NCBI GenBank assembly: GCA_948468505.1
Contig: CAOKJE010000014.1
Location: 1 to 35,346, forward strand
Reading direction: 5' to 3'
Length of the DNA stretch: 35,346 nt
Source: an uncultured Clostridium sp.
Lineage (GTDB): Bacteria; Bacillota; Clostridia; TANB77; CAG-508
Shown here: in pieces, positions 19,493 to 28,859 of the stretch
How positions within the stretch are numbered: position 1 is the stretch's first letter
Layout: the number at the start of each line of letters is the position of its first letter
Position numbers and translations under genes: made by a program
Notes under the pieces: model-generated
Seen by the model: the letters and a program-made list of their open reading frames with translations, nothing else
Databases searched by the model: none
Told to the model about the DNA's origin: nothing

Positions 19493-20840
19493 TTATAATA
19501 CTCTTCTTGCACCTAAATAATTACTTGCTGCTTGGTTTATTGGCACAATACATACTGATTTTCCTGGTCTTGGTGCATGGATTACTTGCCCTCCACCTAC
19601 ATAGATTGCTACGTGTCCACTGTAAATGATTAAGTCTCCTGCTGCTAAGTTGCTTCTACTTACTGCTACACCAGCTCCTGCTTGCCCGCCTGATGTACGT
19701 GGTAAGCTAACACCAAATTTTTTATACACATAAGATGTAAATCCTGAACAGTCAAATCCTGTAGAAGGAGAGGTTCCTCCGTAGGTGTATTTGGTTCCAA
19801 TAAATTGTTTTGCATATCCTACAACACTTGAACCGTTTCCAGATGCTGGTGTTGTGTTTTGTGTTTCTGTTTGTGTAGTACTGTTAGCTGTTCTTGGCAT
19901 AGAAGAAGCTCTTGAAGTTTCTTGTTTTTTGCTTGATAGTAAAGAACTTAAGATATATCCTTGTTCTCCATTTACCTTGACTTTACTCCATCCGTTTTCT
20001 TCTGCTATAACTTCTACTGCTGTATTAATTGATAAGCTTGTTACAACTTCTGCTGATTTATTGGCTTCTTTTCTTACGTTGATGCTAGTTGAATTTACAT
20101 ACAAGGTTTTGCTAACTGCTTGTGGTTGTTCTACTACTGGCGCCTGTACTTGCTCTGGTGCTACTTCTTCTATGGGTTGTTCTGTTTTTTCTTCTTGTTT
20201 TACTAGTTTTTCTTTTCTTATCCATCCCTTTGTGGCTCCTGCTTCTACGCAAGCCCATCCATTTACAATTTCTATTACGTTTACTTCTTCATCTTTTTTT
20301 ACTTCGATGATGTCTGTTGCATTAATTACTGGTACTATTTTTAGTTTGGTATTTTCGGTTACTTTTTGTTTTCCTAAATTTAGGTCTTTTTCTTCTGTTT
20401 CTATTTTTTGCTCTGCTTCATTGTTTGTAGCTTCTGCTGGTGTATTGTTTGTTTCGACATTTTGTGTTACTTCTTGTTCTGCTTTTGGTTCTTCTGCTAT
20501 TTCGGTTTTTACTTCGTTTTGTGCTGTTTGGTTTGTTTCGGTTGTGCTGTTATTTGCTACTTCTCCATTTACTGTAATTAAATCTTGTCTTACATATCCT
20601 GTGATTTGTTTTGCTTTTACTTGATACCAATTTCCTGTTTTTTGGATTATTTCTACTTGGTCACCTTCTGATAACTGTTCTAGGATTTTGGCACTTTCTT
20701 CTGCTGTTTCCCTAAGGTTTGCTGTTTCTACCCTTACTTTTCCGGTTGTTTGCAGCTAAACTCATGTTTATAAAAAACAAACTGATTATTCCTACGGTTG
20801 CCATCATTACAATGCTTTTTATATTCATTTTACTTTTCAT
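19493..20840 (-). CDS. Secreted SH3-domain NlpC/P60 endopeptidase (needs +1 shift at CGG)
   Basis: This is a cell-wall gamma-D-glutamyl-diaminopimelate-type hydrolase, by family. The signal peptide begins at ATG 20840 (AAGGAGC upstream) and ends near SLAANN. There the frame breaks at 20742-20744 (aac-C-gga), and the shift gives GKVRVETANLRE, the start of the first bacterial SH3 repeat. Two further SH3-like repeats are separated by Glu/Val/Pro-rich linkers (middle WACVEAG region; last TSINVRKEANKSAEVV). The NlpC/P60 domain has TGFDCSGFTSYVY (catalytic Cys), GHVAIYVGGGQVIHA (His) and a following His/Asn region. The length is about 448 aa. Confidence 0.9.
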
Positions 20841-21009
20841 TTTTTCTTGCTCCTTCTTTAGATTTCATATTGCTTTTTCTTTTTGTGCGCTCTATATATT
20901 ATATCCCTAAAGAAAAAATTTGTCAAGTTTTTGAAATCTTTCCATTTTTGGTAAAGATTTGCTTTCTCCTTTTTAATGTTTCCCTATTTTTAAAATATAG
21001 AGAAAAAAA

Positions 21010-21312
21010 TTATGTTTTAGCTAATATTTTTTGTATTTTTTCTATTTCTTCATTTGTTATTCCTGTTATTTCTTGTATTTGGTCAATCTTCATATTTCTT
21101 TTTAACATGTTTTTGAAAATCTCTAATCTACCCTCTAGCTTTCCTTCTATTCGTCCTTCTCTTCTTCCCTTTCTTTCTCCTAATTTTCTTTGTCTTTCAC
21201 TTTCTTTTTGTAGTACTTCCATTACCATATCTTTTCCCTCTCTTTCTAATTTTCCTATCAATTCTTTGATTTCTTCTTCTGGCAATTTATCTTTCATAAT
21301 AAAAGCAATCAC
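21010..21312 (-). pseudogene. C-terminal remnant of an Rpn-family (PD-(D/E)XK) nuclease/transposase
   Basis: The coding stretch (KDKLPEEEIKELIGKLEREGKDM, then repeated ERKGRREGRIEGKLEGR and LKRNMKIDQIQEITGI) is the tail typical of recombination-promoting nuclease proteins. The whole N-terminal nuclease domain is missing. A promoter and AAAGGAGAAGTG remain just upstream, which suggests an internal deletion. The GTG at 21312 may still give a 100-aa product. No in-frame CGG. Confidence 0.55.
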
Positions 21313-21356
21313 TCTTTTCTATGTATTTTGCTATCTCTATATATCACTTCTCCTTT

Positions 21357-21384
21357 ATTATAGTTCTTTTTATTCTTATGTCAA
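21357..21384 (-). promoter_or_regulatory. Promoter upstream of the Rpn remnant
   Basis: On the minus strand TTGACA (21384-21379) and TATAAT (21362-21357) are 16 bases apart. Confidence 0.55.
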
Positions 21385-21554
21385 TATTTATTCAAATGTA
21401 AAATTATTTTTAATTTTCTATTGCTCCTCTTTTCTTTATTTCTTGCTGATTTTCTTTTTTAATTTGGATTTTTAGAGATTTTAAAAATACTGAATTTTAA
21501 TTTTGTCAATTATATTTTAGTTAAGTTGCTTTTTTAACATTTTTCCAAAAACCC

Positions 21555-21583
21555 TTGACAAAGCTATATTTTTATAATATAAT
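21555..21583 (+). promoter_or_regulatory. Strong promoter of rplM-rpsI
   Basis: TTGACA (21555-21560) and TATAAT (21578-21583) are 17 bases apart: consensus boxes, as expected for ribosomal proteins. Confidence 0.8.
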
Positions 21584-21685
21584 ATTTTCGTTTAATAGAA
21601 ATAAATATAAAACTTCTCCCCGGTAGTTTTATATTATTTTAAAAAAGCCAAGAAATCAAAAAAGAAATAGGAGGGTATTGTTACC
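21584..21685 (+). promoter_or_regulatory. rplM leader, possible L13 autoregulatory RNA
   Basis: A 100-base leader contains the hairpin AAAACT / AGTTTT (21609-21630) enclosing TCTCCCCGGT. Firmicutes L13 leaders bind ribosomal protein in this position; the match here is by position and stem only. Confidence 0.4.
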
Positions 21686-22123
21686 ATGAATAATACTACA
21701 TATAGTGCAAAACGTGGCGAAGTTGAAAGTAAATGGTATATTATCGATGCTACTAACAAACCATTAGGTAGAGTTGCAACAGAAGCCGCTAAATTATTAA
21801 GAGGAAAACACAAACCAACATATACACCTAATATTGATACAGGTGACCATGTTATTATATTAAATTGTAAAGATGTAATCTTAACAGGAAATAAAATAAA
21901 TCAAAAAATTTATAGACATCATTCCGGTTATATTGGAGGAATGAAAGAAGTTCCTGCCAAAGTAATGCTTGAAAAAAATCCTGAAAAAGCAATGACTTTA
22001 GCTATTAAAGGAATGTTACCTCATAACTCTTTAGGAAGAGCTCAAGCTAAGAAATTAAGAGTATATGCTGGCGCAGAACATGAAAATCAAGCACAAAAAC
22101 CAGAAGTATGGGAGGTAAAATAA
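21686..22123 (+). CDS. rplM: Large-subunit ribosomal protein uL13
   Basis: A 145-aa protein with the L13 core ([28 protein letters not shown], then [12 protein letters not shown] and [20 protein letters not shown]). GGAGGG precedes ATG. It is the first gene of the usual rplM-rpsI pair; the next ATG follows the stop by one base. A CGG trinucleotide occurs only out of phase (tcc-ggt) and the frame is intact. Confidence 0.97.
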   Translation: MNNTTYSAKRGEVESKWYIIDATNKPLGRVATEAAKLLRGKHKPTYTPNIDTGDHVIILNCKDVILTGNKINQKIYRHHSGYIGGMKEVPAKVMLEKNPEKAMTLAIKGMLPHNSLGRAQAKKLRVYAGAEHENQAQKPEVWEVK

Positions 22124-22124
22124 T

Positions 22125-22523
22125 ATGGCTAAAAATAATATCGTTTTTTATGGTACTGGTAGAAGAAAAAGCTCTATTTCAAGAGTTAGATTAGTAGAAG
22201 GTACTGGAAAAATAACAATTAATGGAAAAGATATTGACGAATTTTTTGGATTAGAAACTTTAAAAGTTATTGCAAGACAACCTTTAACAGTTACTAATAC
22301 AACTACCAAATATGATGTTATCGCAACTGTTAAGGGTGGCGGTTTCACAGGTCAAGCAGGTGCAATTCGTCATGGTATTGCTAGAGCTTTAAACGAAGCA
22401 AATAGTGAATATAGACCAGCTTTAAAACAAAATGGTTTCTTAACAAGAGATCCTCGTATGAAAGAAAGAAAGAAATATGGTCTTAAAAAGGCTAGAAAAG
22501 CGCCTCAATTCAGCAAACGTTAA
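22125..22523 (+). CDS. rpsI: Small-subunit ribosomal protein uS9
   Basis: A 132-aa protein with the S9 signature [19 protein letters not shown] and the basic C-terminal tail ending KAPQFSKR, which reaches the P-site tRNA. It is translationally coupled to rplM. All Arg codons are AGA or CGT/CGC types; no in-frame CGG is present. Confidence 0.97.
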   Translation: MAKNNIVFYGTGRRKSSISRVRLVEGTGKITINGKDIDEFFGLETLKVIARQPLTVTNTTTKYDVIATVKGGGFTGQAGAIRHGIARALNEANSEYRPALKQNGFLTRDPRMKERKKYGLKKARKAPQFSKR

Positions 22524-22535
22524 GCCTTATATAAT

Positions 22536-22564
22536 AAAAACCGTAGGTTATTCTACGGTTTTTA
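22536..22564 (+). terminator. Terminator of rplM-rpsI
   Basis: AAAAACCGTAG / CTACGGTTTTT stem with a short loop and T tail. Confidence 0.85.
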
Positions 22565-22619
22565 TTTGTTCTATATTATTCATTTGATTTATATTTCTGA
22601 CTCTTTAAATTCTTTCTCA

Positions 22620-23057
22620 CTACACATATTTAATAAATTCATATCTCGTATGATTTCTAGGCCAATTTTTTATTTCTGCAATTAATTCAAAATTTAATTT
22701 TTCATAAAATCCTTTTGCTTGAAAATCCAATGTGCATAAATGTATTCCTACTAAATCATTTTCTTTGCAATAGGTTTCCATTCTATTTATTAATTGTGAT
22801 GCAATCCCTTGTCCTCTATATTGTTTTTCAATAAACACAATTTCTACATCTATCCATTGCATTTTCTTATTTGCAATAATTCCACCAATTAACTGGTTGT
22901 CCTTGATTGCATAAAATCCAAATGTTTCTCCATATCCTTCTGGTCTTGTCTCAGCAAAATATCCAACTTCATTTTTTTCGCTATTAAATTTTCTAATTCC
23001 TTTACGTATTTCATTTTGGTAATCTTTCCTATTTTCTATTTCGATTTTTATTTCCAT
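22620..23057 (-). CDS. GNAT-family N-acetyltransferase
   Basis: A 145-aa single-domain GNAT. It has YAIKDNQLIGGIIANKKMQWIDVEIVFI strands, the acetyl-CoA loop EKQYRGQGIASQLI (Q/RxxGxG/A), and a terminal GFYEKLNFEL motif. The substrate is unknown. ATG 23057 is chosen because AAGGAGAG precedes it at good spacing. The open frame extends further upstream, but that part carries no GNAT sequence and lacks its own start. No in-frame CGG. Confidence 0.8.
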   Translation of the reverse strand: MEIKIEIENRKDYQNEIRKGIRKFNSEKNEVGYFAETRPEGYGETFGFYAIKDNQLIGGIIANKKMQWIDVEIVFIEKQYRGQGIASQLINRMETYCKENDLVGIHLCTLDFQAKGFYEKLNFELIAEIKNWPRNHTRYEFIKYV

Positions 23058-23301
23058 TTCTAATCTCTCCTTCTTTGATTTCCAATATAATAATTTTTCT
23101 TTTATGATTTCTATTACCTTTGGTATTTCTTGTAAGTTACTTTTTCTTCCTTCTGCCTTATAACTATCACTAAATCCTGCTAGGCCTATATACAATCTTA
23201 TATCAAGCTTGTTTTCTTATTTATGGTATCCCATTGTCCATGCAATAATAATATCTTTATCGTTTTTTCTCTAAACTTAAGGTACAAATTGTGACCTGAT
23301 T
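23058..23301 (-). other. Possible decayed coding stretch
   Basis: This gap holds two protein-like fragments in different frames: IIIAWTMGYHK ending about 23218, and IGLAGFSDSYKAEGRK continuing into the GNAT frame. Neither has a start codon with a ribosome site. They may be the remains of one older gene. No CGG explains the frame change, and I do not recognise the family. Confidence 0.35.
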
Positions 23302-24051
23302 TTATACTTCCAGAATCATATCGTCTTGAGCAGCTATTACATTTATATGATACTTTTGGCTCAACTCTTTTGCTATTACAGTTGGGTCACTTTCTAAAAT
23401 ATTCTCGCCAAAATGTGTTAATATTACCTTTTCTGGCTGTATAGCATTTATAAGCTCTTCTACTGCTGGTATATCTAAATGCTTTGGATTTGGCTTAGTA
23501 TTAATGCTATATGGGACATTTATTATTAATATATCACATTTTTGATAAGCCATTAAAAGTTCCGGAAAATATCCTGTATCTGTTATTAGTCCAATGTTAT
23601 TTTTACTTGTTTTTATGATAAATCCATAATTTTCAACACCATGGCGATGTTCTATTGCTACTTTTATTTCTATATTTTTAATTTTATATTTTTCACTTTG
23701 CTTTAAAATATAGGTTTTTTCAGGAAATTTGCTTAAATATGGCTGTAGTATTTTATCTTCTACTGCTTGATTTGGTAACATTAAAATTCCTTGCTTTTTT
23801 TCTCCACCATCCGTCATTAGCTCTACAAATACGTTTAAATCATTCGAATGGTCAATATGAACATGAGATAAAATAATGCCATCTATCTTTTCTTTATAAT
23901 CGTTATCCATATATTTATAAAATGTATTTACTCCTGGATCTATTATTAGATTTGTATTTTCTATCCTTAAATATAATCCACCTGAAGACCTTATTTTATT
24001 GAAAAATATTTCTTTACTTCCTGTTGTTCCAAAAAAGTGGATAAAGTCCAT
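23302..24051 (-). CDS. Metallo-beta-lactamase-fold hydrolase
   Basis: A cytosolic MBL-fold protein of about 249 aa with the metal motif SHVHIDHSNDL (HxHxDH), further His in EHRHGVENYG, LITDTGYF (Asp ligand) and VILTHFGENIL (last His). It resembles RNase Z/PhnP-type hydrolases without a clear substrate. The start at 24051 (MDFIHFFGTTGS) has GGAGGGAG upstream; a longer ATG at 24108 adds a non-homologous leader. No in-frame CGG. Confidence 0.75.
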   Translation of the reverse strand: MDFIHFFGTTGSKEIFFNKIRSSGGLYLRIENTNLIIDPGVNTFYKYMDNDYKEKIDGIILSHVHIDHSNDLNVFVELMTDGGEKKQGILMLPNQAVEDKILQPYLSKFPEKTYILKQSEKYKIKNIEIKVAIEHRHGVENYGFIIKTSKNNIGLITDTGYFPELLMAYQKCDILIINVPYSINTKPNPKHLDIPAVEELINAIQPEKVILTHFGENILESDPTVIAKELSQKYHINVIAAQDDMILEV

Positions 24052-24100
24052 ATTCTCCCTCCTTCCATTCATTGCGTTTTGTGACTTTATTATATCATAA

Positions 24101-24140
24101 AAAAACAACCCCGAAAACCCTATTAATCGAAGTTGTTTTA
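24101..24140 (-). terminator. Terminator of the ACT-UPF0210 transcript
   Basis: AAAACAAC / GTTGTTTT arms with an imperfect inner stem and a T run on the minus strand. Confidence 0.6.
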
Positions 24141-24142
24141 TT

Positions 24143-25498
24143 TTAATTCTTCAAACTTTGCATTGGTGCTGGAATTTGACCACCCCTATTAATAAAGTCA
24201 GCAGAAGAACAGGCATTTACCTTCATAATTGGACCATGACCTAAAAGTCCTCCAAAATCTAGTTCTTCTCCCTCCTTTTTACCAATAGCTGGTATCACAC
24301 GAACAGCAGTGGTTTTAGAATTTACCATGCCAATAGCCGCTTCATCTGCAATAATAGCAGAAATCGTTTCTGCTGGTGTCTCTCCCGGAATAACAATCAT
24401 ATCTAATCCTACACTACAAACGGCTGTCATAGCTTCCAATTTTTCTAATGAAAGTGCTTGGCATCTTGCTGCATCTATCATTCCTGCATCTTCTGTAACA
24501 GGAATAAAAGCTCCTGAAAGTCCCCCTACTTTGGAAGAAGCCATAACACCTCCTTTTTTTACGGCATCATTTAATAATGCTAGCGTTGCTGTTGTTCCAT
24601 GGGTTCCACATTTTTCTAATCCCATTTCTTCTAATATATGAGCTACAGAGTCTCCTACTGCTGGTGTTGGTGCTAACGATAAATCTACAATCCCAAATGG
24701 CACTCCTAATCGTTTAGAAGCTTCTGTTCCTACTAATTGCCCCATACGTGTAATTTTAAAGGCTGTTTTTTTGATAATATCTGCTACTTCTGTTATGTTG
24801 GCATCTTTTGCTCTTGCTATTGCTGCTTTTACAACTCCTGGTCCAGAAACACCTACATTGATTACACATTCTGGTTCTCCTACGCCATGGAAGGCTCCTG
24901 CCATAAATGGATTGTCGTCTGGTGCATTACAAAATACTACTAGTTTTGCACTTCCTAAGCAATTTCTATCTGCCGTTAATTCACTTGTTTTTCTTATTAT
25001 TTGTCCCATCAGTTTACAGGCATCTAGGTTAATTCCTGATTTTGTTGAACCTACATTAACAGAGGCACAAACTCTTTCCGTTTTGCTAAGTGCTTCTGGA
25101 ATGGATAAAATTAATTCCTCATCACCACTACTGAATCCTTTTTGTACAAGTGCTGAGTATCCTCCTATAAAATTGACATTACAATCAATTGCTGCTTTTT
25201 CTAATGTTAAAGCAAATTTTACTGGATTTCCTTTACAGGCTGCTGAAATAATGGAAATTGGCGTTACTGAGATTCTTTTATTGATAATTGGTATCCCATA
25301 TTCCTTTTCAATATCTTCTCCTACTTTTACTAGATTTTTAGCACATTTTGTGATTTTGTTATAAACTTTATCACATGCTTTGTCAATATCTGGGTCAATA
25401 CAATCTAATAAGGAAATTCCCATGGTAATGGTTCGAATATCTAGGTTTTCTTCTTGTATCATTTTTATAGTTTCTAATATATCTCCTGTGTTTAACAT
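24143..25498 (-). CDS. UPF0210 (DUF711) family protein
   Basis: A 451-aa conserved protein of unknown biochemistry, related to PFL-like glycyl-radical folds. Recognisable segments are [40 protein letters not shown] and [17 protein letters not shown], with an alanine/glycine-rich C-terminal half. It is almost always adjacent to an ACT-domain gene, as here with a 12-base gap. It is intact despite four CGG trinucleotides, all in the second codon phase, so it is a useful internal control for the CGG rule. Confidence 0.9.
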   Translation of the reverse strand: MLNTGDILETIKMIQEENLDIRTITMGISLLDCIDPDIDKACDKVYNKITKCAKNLVKVGEDIEKEYGIPIINKRISVTPISIISAACKGNPVKFALTLEKAAIDCNVNFIGGYSALVQKGFSSGDEELILSIPEALSKTERVCASVNVGSTKSGINLDACKLMGQIIRKTSELTADRNCLGSAKLVVFCNAPDDNPFMAGAFHGVGEPECVINVGVSGPGVVKAAIARAKDANITEVADIIKKTAFKITRMGQLVGTEASKRLGVPFGIVDLSLAPTPAVGDSVAHILEEMGLEKCGTHGTTATLALLNDAVKKGGVMASSKVGGLSGAFIPVTEDAGMIDAARCQALSLEKLEAMTAVCSVGLDMIVIPGETPAETISAIIADEAAIGMVNSKTTAVRVIPAIGKKEGEELDFGGLLGHGPIMKVNACSSADFINRGGQIPAPMQSLKN

Positions 25499-25510
25499 TT
25501 CTTCCTCCTT

Positions 25511-25780
25511 TTATATGCGATGCATAGAATTAAATATATCCTCATGCATCACATGAATTTCAAGTTCGATTTCTTTTCCCATTTTTGTTAGCTCATCTTT
25601 TAAAGCTCCTAACTCGTCTGTTATTTTTTCGATATCTATTAACATTACCATTGTGAATATTTCTTGTAATAATGTCTGGTTGATGTCTAAAATGTTGGCA
25701 TTGTATTTGGCACAAATATTACTAATTTTGGCTACAATTCCTACTTGGTCTTTTCCAATTACGGTTATGATTGCTCTCAT
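25511..25780 (-). CDS. UPF0237 ACT-domain protein
   Basis: An 89-aa single ACT domain (MRAIITVIGKDQVGIVAKISNIC, then NILDINQTLLQEIFTMVMLIDI), likely binding an amino acid or other small ligand. It is the first gene of the ACT-UPF0210 pair. GGAGGAG precedes ATG. Confidence 0.9.
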   Translation of the reverse strand: MRAIITVIGKDQVGIVAKISNICAKYNANILDINQTLLQEIFTMVMLIDIEKITDELGALKDELTKMGKEIELEIHVMHEDIFNSMHRI

Positions 25781-25849
25781 TTTTACTCCTCCTTTTTTAT
25801 TTTTTGTATTGTATCATACTTTATTGTATTTAGCAATTTTTAATTCCGT

Positions 25850-26572
25850 TTACTCAATTACCTCCAGTGCATCACTACTACCATTTATTCCTTCCAAATT
25901 ATAATAGGTATTCGGAATATTCCCAACAATCACATTCTCCATCAGTAGAACTTGATTGGTAATCTCACGTGAAATATTATCAAAAGGAGTTAAGATATTC
26001 ACCTCACATTTTACTTGCAAATACACACGATGCAAAGTTTGGTTAATTCCTTGTGAGGTAAACTCGCTTCTTAACTCTGTTTCCACATCACCAATAGAAG
26101 ATATGGTTATCTTAACACCGAGGACCTCTTCCTGCTAGCATTTTAAAACCAGTAAAACTTCCGCAAGGCAATTTGTACGTTTTCTCTTCCACGACTATCA
26201 ATTTGCTCTTGAATTTTATTCGCTACGTCAGAAATAATCTCATTAATTGGTATGACATTTGACTTTATCATGGTAACATTACCGATTATTATCTTTTTCA
26301 ATCGTAAAAAGCTCGTCGTAAGTATGCTGCCTCATAACATTGGTAGCTTGTTCATTCGAAACAATCGTTGCAATTGATTTGGCTCTATTTTCGCACAAGG
26401 TATCAAAAATCGGTAAAACAGCATCTAAAATAAGCTTTACAGTAGAAAAAGCTATGATTAAAATGACTAACATTGTAGTCATTTTCTTTGTTTTTTCATT
26501 TTGTATTCTTCTTTTTGTTCCTGCAATCACTCTTGGAATTCGAATGCGTGGTCTGGAATAAATCTTATGCAT
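25850..26572 (-). CDS. yunB: Sporulation protein YunB (three +1 shifts at CGG)
   Basis: YunB is a sigma-E-controlled sporulation protein with an N-terminal membrane helix. Breaks lie at 26282-26284 (aat-C-ggt), 26161-26163 (ttg-C-gga) and 26118-26120 (cct-C-ggt). The shifted protein reads EKDNN-GNVTMI, then NVQIAL-GSFTGFKMLAGRGP-GVKITISSIGDVETEL. This aligns with recalled B. subtilis segments around DENGNLT, IPLGQVTG and GPKIPVRF; the first two Gly match and the third site is Lys there. The length is about 239 aa. The ATG overlaps the stop of the SPOCS/LysM gene by eight bases, indicating translational coupling. Confidence 0.92.
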
Positions 26573-28112
26573 ATTTGATTCCTGTTTTCCAATATCGAGG
26601 GATAAATAGTTTCTGACCTACTGTAATTTGGTTAGCATCTTCTATTCCATTCGTTCTTACAATGTCATCAATGGTACTTCCATATCTTTTGGCAATTTGC
26701 CATAAGGTATCTCCTTTTTTTACAATATATAAAATCAAACTATAATCCTCAGCTTCTCTTTCGCCATTGGTTTGTATTTCATTCATAATGTTTAAATTGG
26801 TATTTCGATACATATCATTGTTCATAACTAAGTCTACGTTACTTGTAATCGTGCCTCCCTCTTGCACAATAAAATCTTGATTTGCTACCTCTATTTCTAG
26901 CTTGCTATTTACATTTTCAGCATCTTCTATTCCCTCTACTGTATATTCAAATGGAATTTTGCTATTTCTTACATCCATTTGCAAATCTTGGTTTGCTAAT
27001 ACAAAGTTTATTTCTAAGCTTCCTTCATAAATAATTCGACTATTGCTATTTTCTTGTTTTTCAATGACAGGACAAACATCAATATCAACAATATTTTTGT
27101 CTCCTATTTCTTCTATATTTATTGTTTCTCTTATTTGCTTCATTTCCTTTCGAGTTTGCTTGTTGGTTATGGTTGTAACTTTCTTTTTATTAAATTCTAA
27201 ATTTTCACATGGACTATATAAATCTTGTATTAAATTAATTTGTTTCTCTTCATAACAAAAAGCGCTTACTCCTATTTCTAACTCAATATAAATAGAGTGT
27301 TCTTCTGATGCATTTGGTTTGATTATCATATTTTTGATTTCATAGTCTAAATCACAAATGTTTTCTTCTGTTACATTTGGTATATCAATAAAACCTACAA
27401 TTGGTATTTTGGTATCCACTTTATTAATTCTGTTATCTTCTGTTAAGTACATAATTTTTACATGTGCTTCTGCTTTTGCCAGTATTTTATTATAACTTAC
27501 CTTAACATCTTTATCTACGATTGCAATATCTGTTTTTAAAATTTCTGCTAGGTTATCAATATTATCAATTGAAATATTGTCTTTTGTATAAATTTTATTT
27601 TCTCCCATTCCAACTAACGAATTTACTCGTAAATCTTCTTTTAATATTTGGATACCATCCGCATTTTGGATATCATTTACAATTTCCACCTCTTCTTTTG
27701 CATAAATCTTAATATCAACCTCTAGTGTTGCTTTAATGCCTATCTTTCTTCCATTAATTACTTTGCACTCAATACCTCTTAACGTAGTTTGAATGACTGA
27801 ATCCATTCCTTCTTTGCTATTTGGCACTGGAATTGACTCTGAAAAATCAAGACTTGTATTAATTCCTCTTACTTTATCTTGTGCGTCATCTGCCAAATAC
27901 ATAATACACGTATTAATGCTTCCGTCCATTCTTACTTTTTCGTCTAACACCTCTTTTTTATAAACACAAACTACCCCACTTGTACAAATTGTATTTAAAA
28001 TATCTGGCTTTGAATCTGGTACTATCATATCCCCCTCTACCATAATGATGTCTTTTTTGGTTGCTATCAATTTATTTACACATAAATTTTCGTTTTGTGT
28101 TTCTAATACCAT
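26565..28112 (-). CDS. SPOCS (DUF3794) repeat protein with C-terminal LysM
   Basis: A 515-aa protein of a clostridial spore coat or spore morphogenesis type. It has three SPOCS-like repeats (for example IMVEGDMIVPDSKPDILN), and a single LysM near residue 465 (YIVKKGDTLWQIAKRYGSTIDDI ... GQKLFIPRY) that would bind glycan. It is upstream of yunB and overlaps it. It is intact, with two out-of-phase CGG trinucleotides only. Likely made in the mother cell; this is inferred from neighbours. Confidence 0.85.
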   Translation of the reverse strand: MVLETQNENLCVNKLIATKKDIIMVEGDMIVPDSKPDILNTICTSGVVCVYKKEVLDEKVRMDGSINTCIMYLADDAQDKVRGINTSLDFSESIPVPNSKEGMDSVIQTTLRGIECKVINGRKIGIKATLEVDIKIYAKEEVEIVNDIQNADGIQILKEDLRVNSLVGMGENKIYTKDNISIDNIDNLAEILKTDIAIVDKDVKVSYNKILAKAEAHVKIMYLTEDNRINKVDTKIPIVGFIDIPNVTEENICDLDYEIKNMIIKPNASEEHSIYIELEIGVSAFCYEEKQINLIQDLYSPCENLEFNKKKVTTITNKQTRKEMKQIRETINIEEIGDKNIVDIDVCPVIEKQENSNSRIIYEGSLEINFVLANQDLQMDVRNSKIPFEYTVEGIEDAENVNSKLEIEVANQDFIVQEGGTITSNVDLVMNNDMYRNTNLNIMNEIQTNGEREAEDYSLILYIVKKGDTLWQIAKRYGSTIDDIVRTNGIEDANQITVGQKLFIPRYWKTGIKYA

Positions 28113-28196
28113 TTGTCTACCTCCTTCTTTATTCTTTATAACATGTATATGGAAGATTTCTTGAATTTATGACTAGTAATTAGTTGAAATTTAGTC

Positions 28197-28264
28197 ATGG
28201 CAAGTTAGTGCCTGTCCCCAAGTTGCCATTAATGGCAACTTGGGGACAGGCACTAACTTGCCAT
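28197..28264. repeat. Perfect 68-bp palindrome with the GTGCCTGTCCCC motif
   Basis: The two 34-base arms are exact reverse complements with no loop. Nested inside are AAGTTGCCATTAATGGCAACTT at the centre and GTGCCTGTCCCCA / TGGGGACAGGCAC flanks. Motifs of this kind resemble REP elements mobilised by RAYT-type transposases. No transposase is in the window. Confidence 0.85.
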
Positions 28265-28272
28265 AGCCATCA

Positions 28273-28311
28273 AAAAAGCCAATATAGATTTTTTCTATAC
28301 TGGCTTTTTCG
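28273..28311 (-). terminator. Terminator of veg
   Basis: AAAAGCCAGTATAG / CTATATTGGCTTTT with a short loop; usable in both directions. Confidence 0.75.
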
Positions 28312-28320
28312 TTTCTTACT

Positions 28321-28617
28321 TTATAGTAATGTTTTTTTCTTTTTGGTTTCGACTGCTGGTGGTATTAATGGTGAATAAGAGTCTCCATCAAATACCTCTA
28401 CTTCAACTGTTCTTGTTAAAACATCGGTATAACTATAAGTAACATTTCTATCATTTTCCTCATATTTTACAACAAAAATATTAGGATATGCTTTTTCTAT
28501 GGTAGCTTCTTTTTCAAAGGCTTTACTTCTTCCTAAAGATCCTTTTACTATTATCTTTTGACCGACTTTTTCTATGATGTCTGTTTTTAAGTTTGATATA
28601 TCTGTTCGACAAATCAT
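28321..28617 (-). CDS. veg: Veg family protein
   Basis: A 98-aa protein of the Veg (DUF1021) family. It has ISNLKTDIIEKVGQKIIVKGSLGRSKAFEKEATIEKAYPNIFVVKYEEN segments and a conserved YSYTDVLTRTVEV end. In B. subtilis Veg influences biofilm matrix genes and is strongly transcribed. It follows yabG on the same strand, the usual order. AGAAGGTGAT precedes ATG. No in-frame CGG. Confidence 0.92.
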   Translation of the reverse strand: MICRTDISNLKTDIIEKVGQKIIVKGSLGRSKAFEKEATIEKAYPNIFVVKYEENDRNVTYSYTDVLTRTVEVEVFDGDSYSPLIPPAVETKKKKTLL

Positions 28618-28646
28618 GCAATCACCTTCTTACTTAAGATGGCTTG

Positions 28647-28675
28647 ATTATAGCATTTTTAGCATAAATTGTCAA
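28647..28675 (-). promoter_or_regulatory. Strong sigma-A promoter of veg
   Basis: On the minus strand TTGACA (28675-28670) and TATAAT (28652-28647) are 17 bases apart, as expected of the veg promoter. The rest of 28676-28859 is AT-rich and holds no gene, but has repeated GTGTTA motifs. Confidence 0.8.
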
Positions 28676-28859
28676 AAAAGAAATTACTGTGTCGTTTTCT
28701 TGTAACTCTCTTGTTTCAGTGCTTTCGCTGATTTTGTTTACTTGTTTTACGTTTGTGTTACGATTATATTACAATTGTGTTAAGTTGGGTTATTTTGATT
28801 TATTGATAAATGATGTTTATTGACTCTGTACCAAAAAAACACCAAAATATCGTTTGAAA

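Noticed and set aside
19785-20624. Long plus-strand open frame opposite the SH3/NlpC gene
   Set aside because: It is the antisense shadow of the low-complexity SH3 linkers; it has no ribosome site or recognisable domain.
28321-28617. CRISPR or tRNA genes in the gene-free stretches
   Set aside because: No direct-repeat arrays with spacers and no cloverleaf or TTCRA-type arm were seen on either strand.
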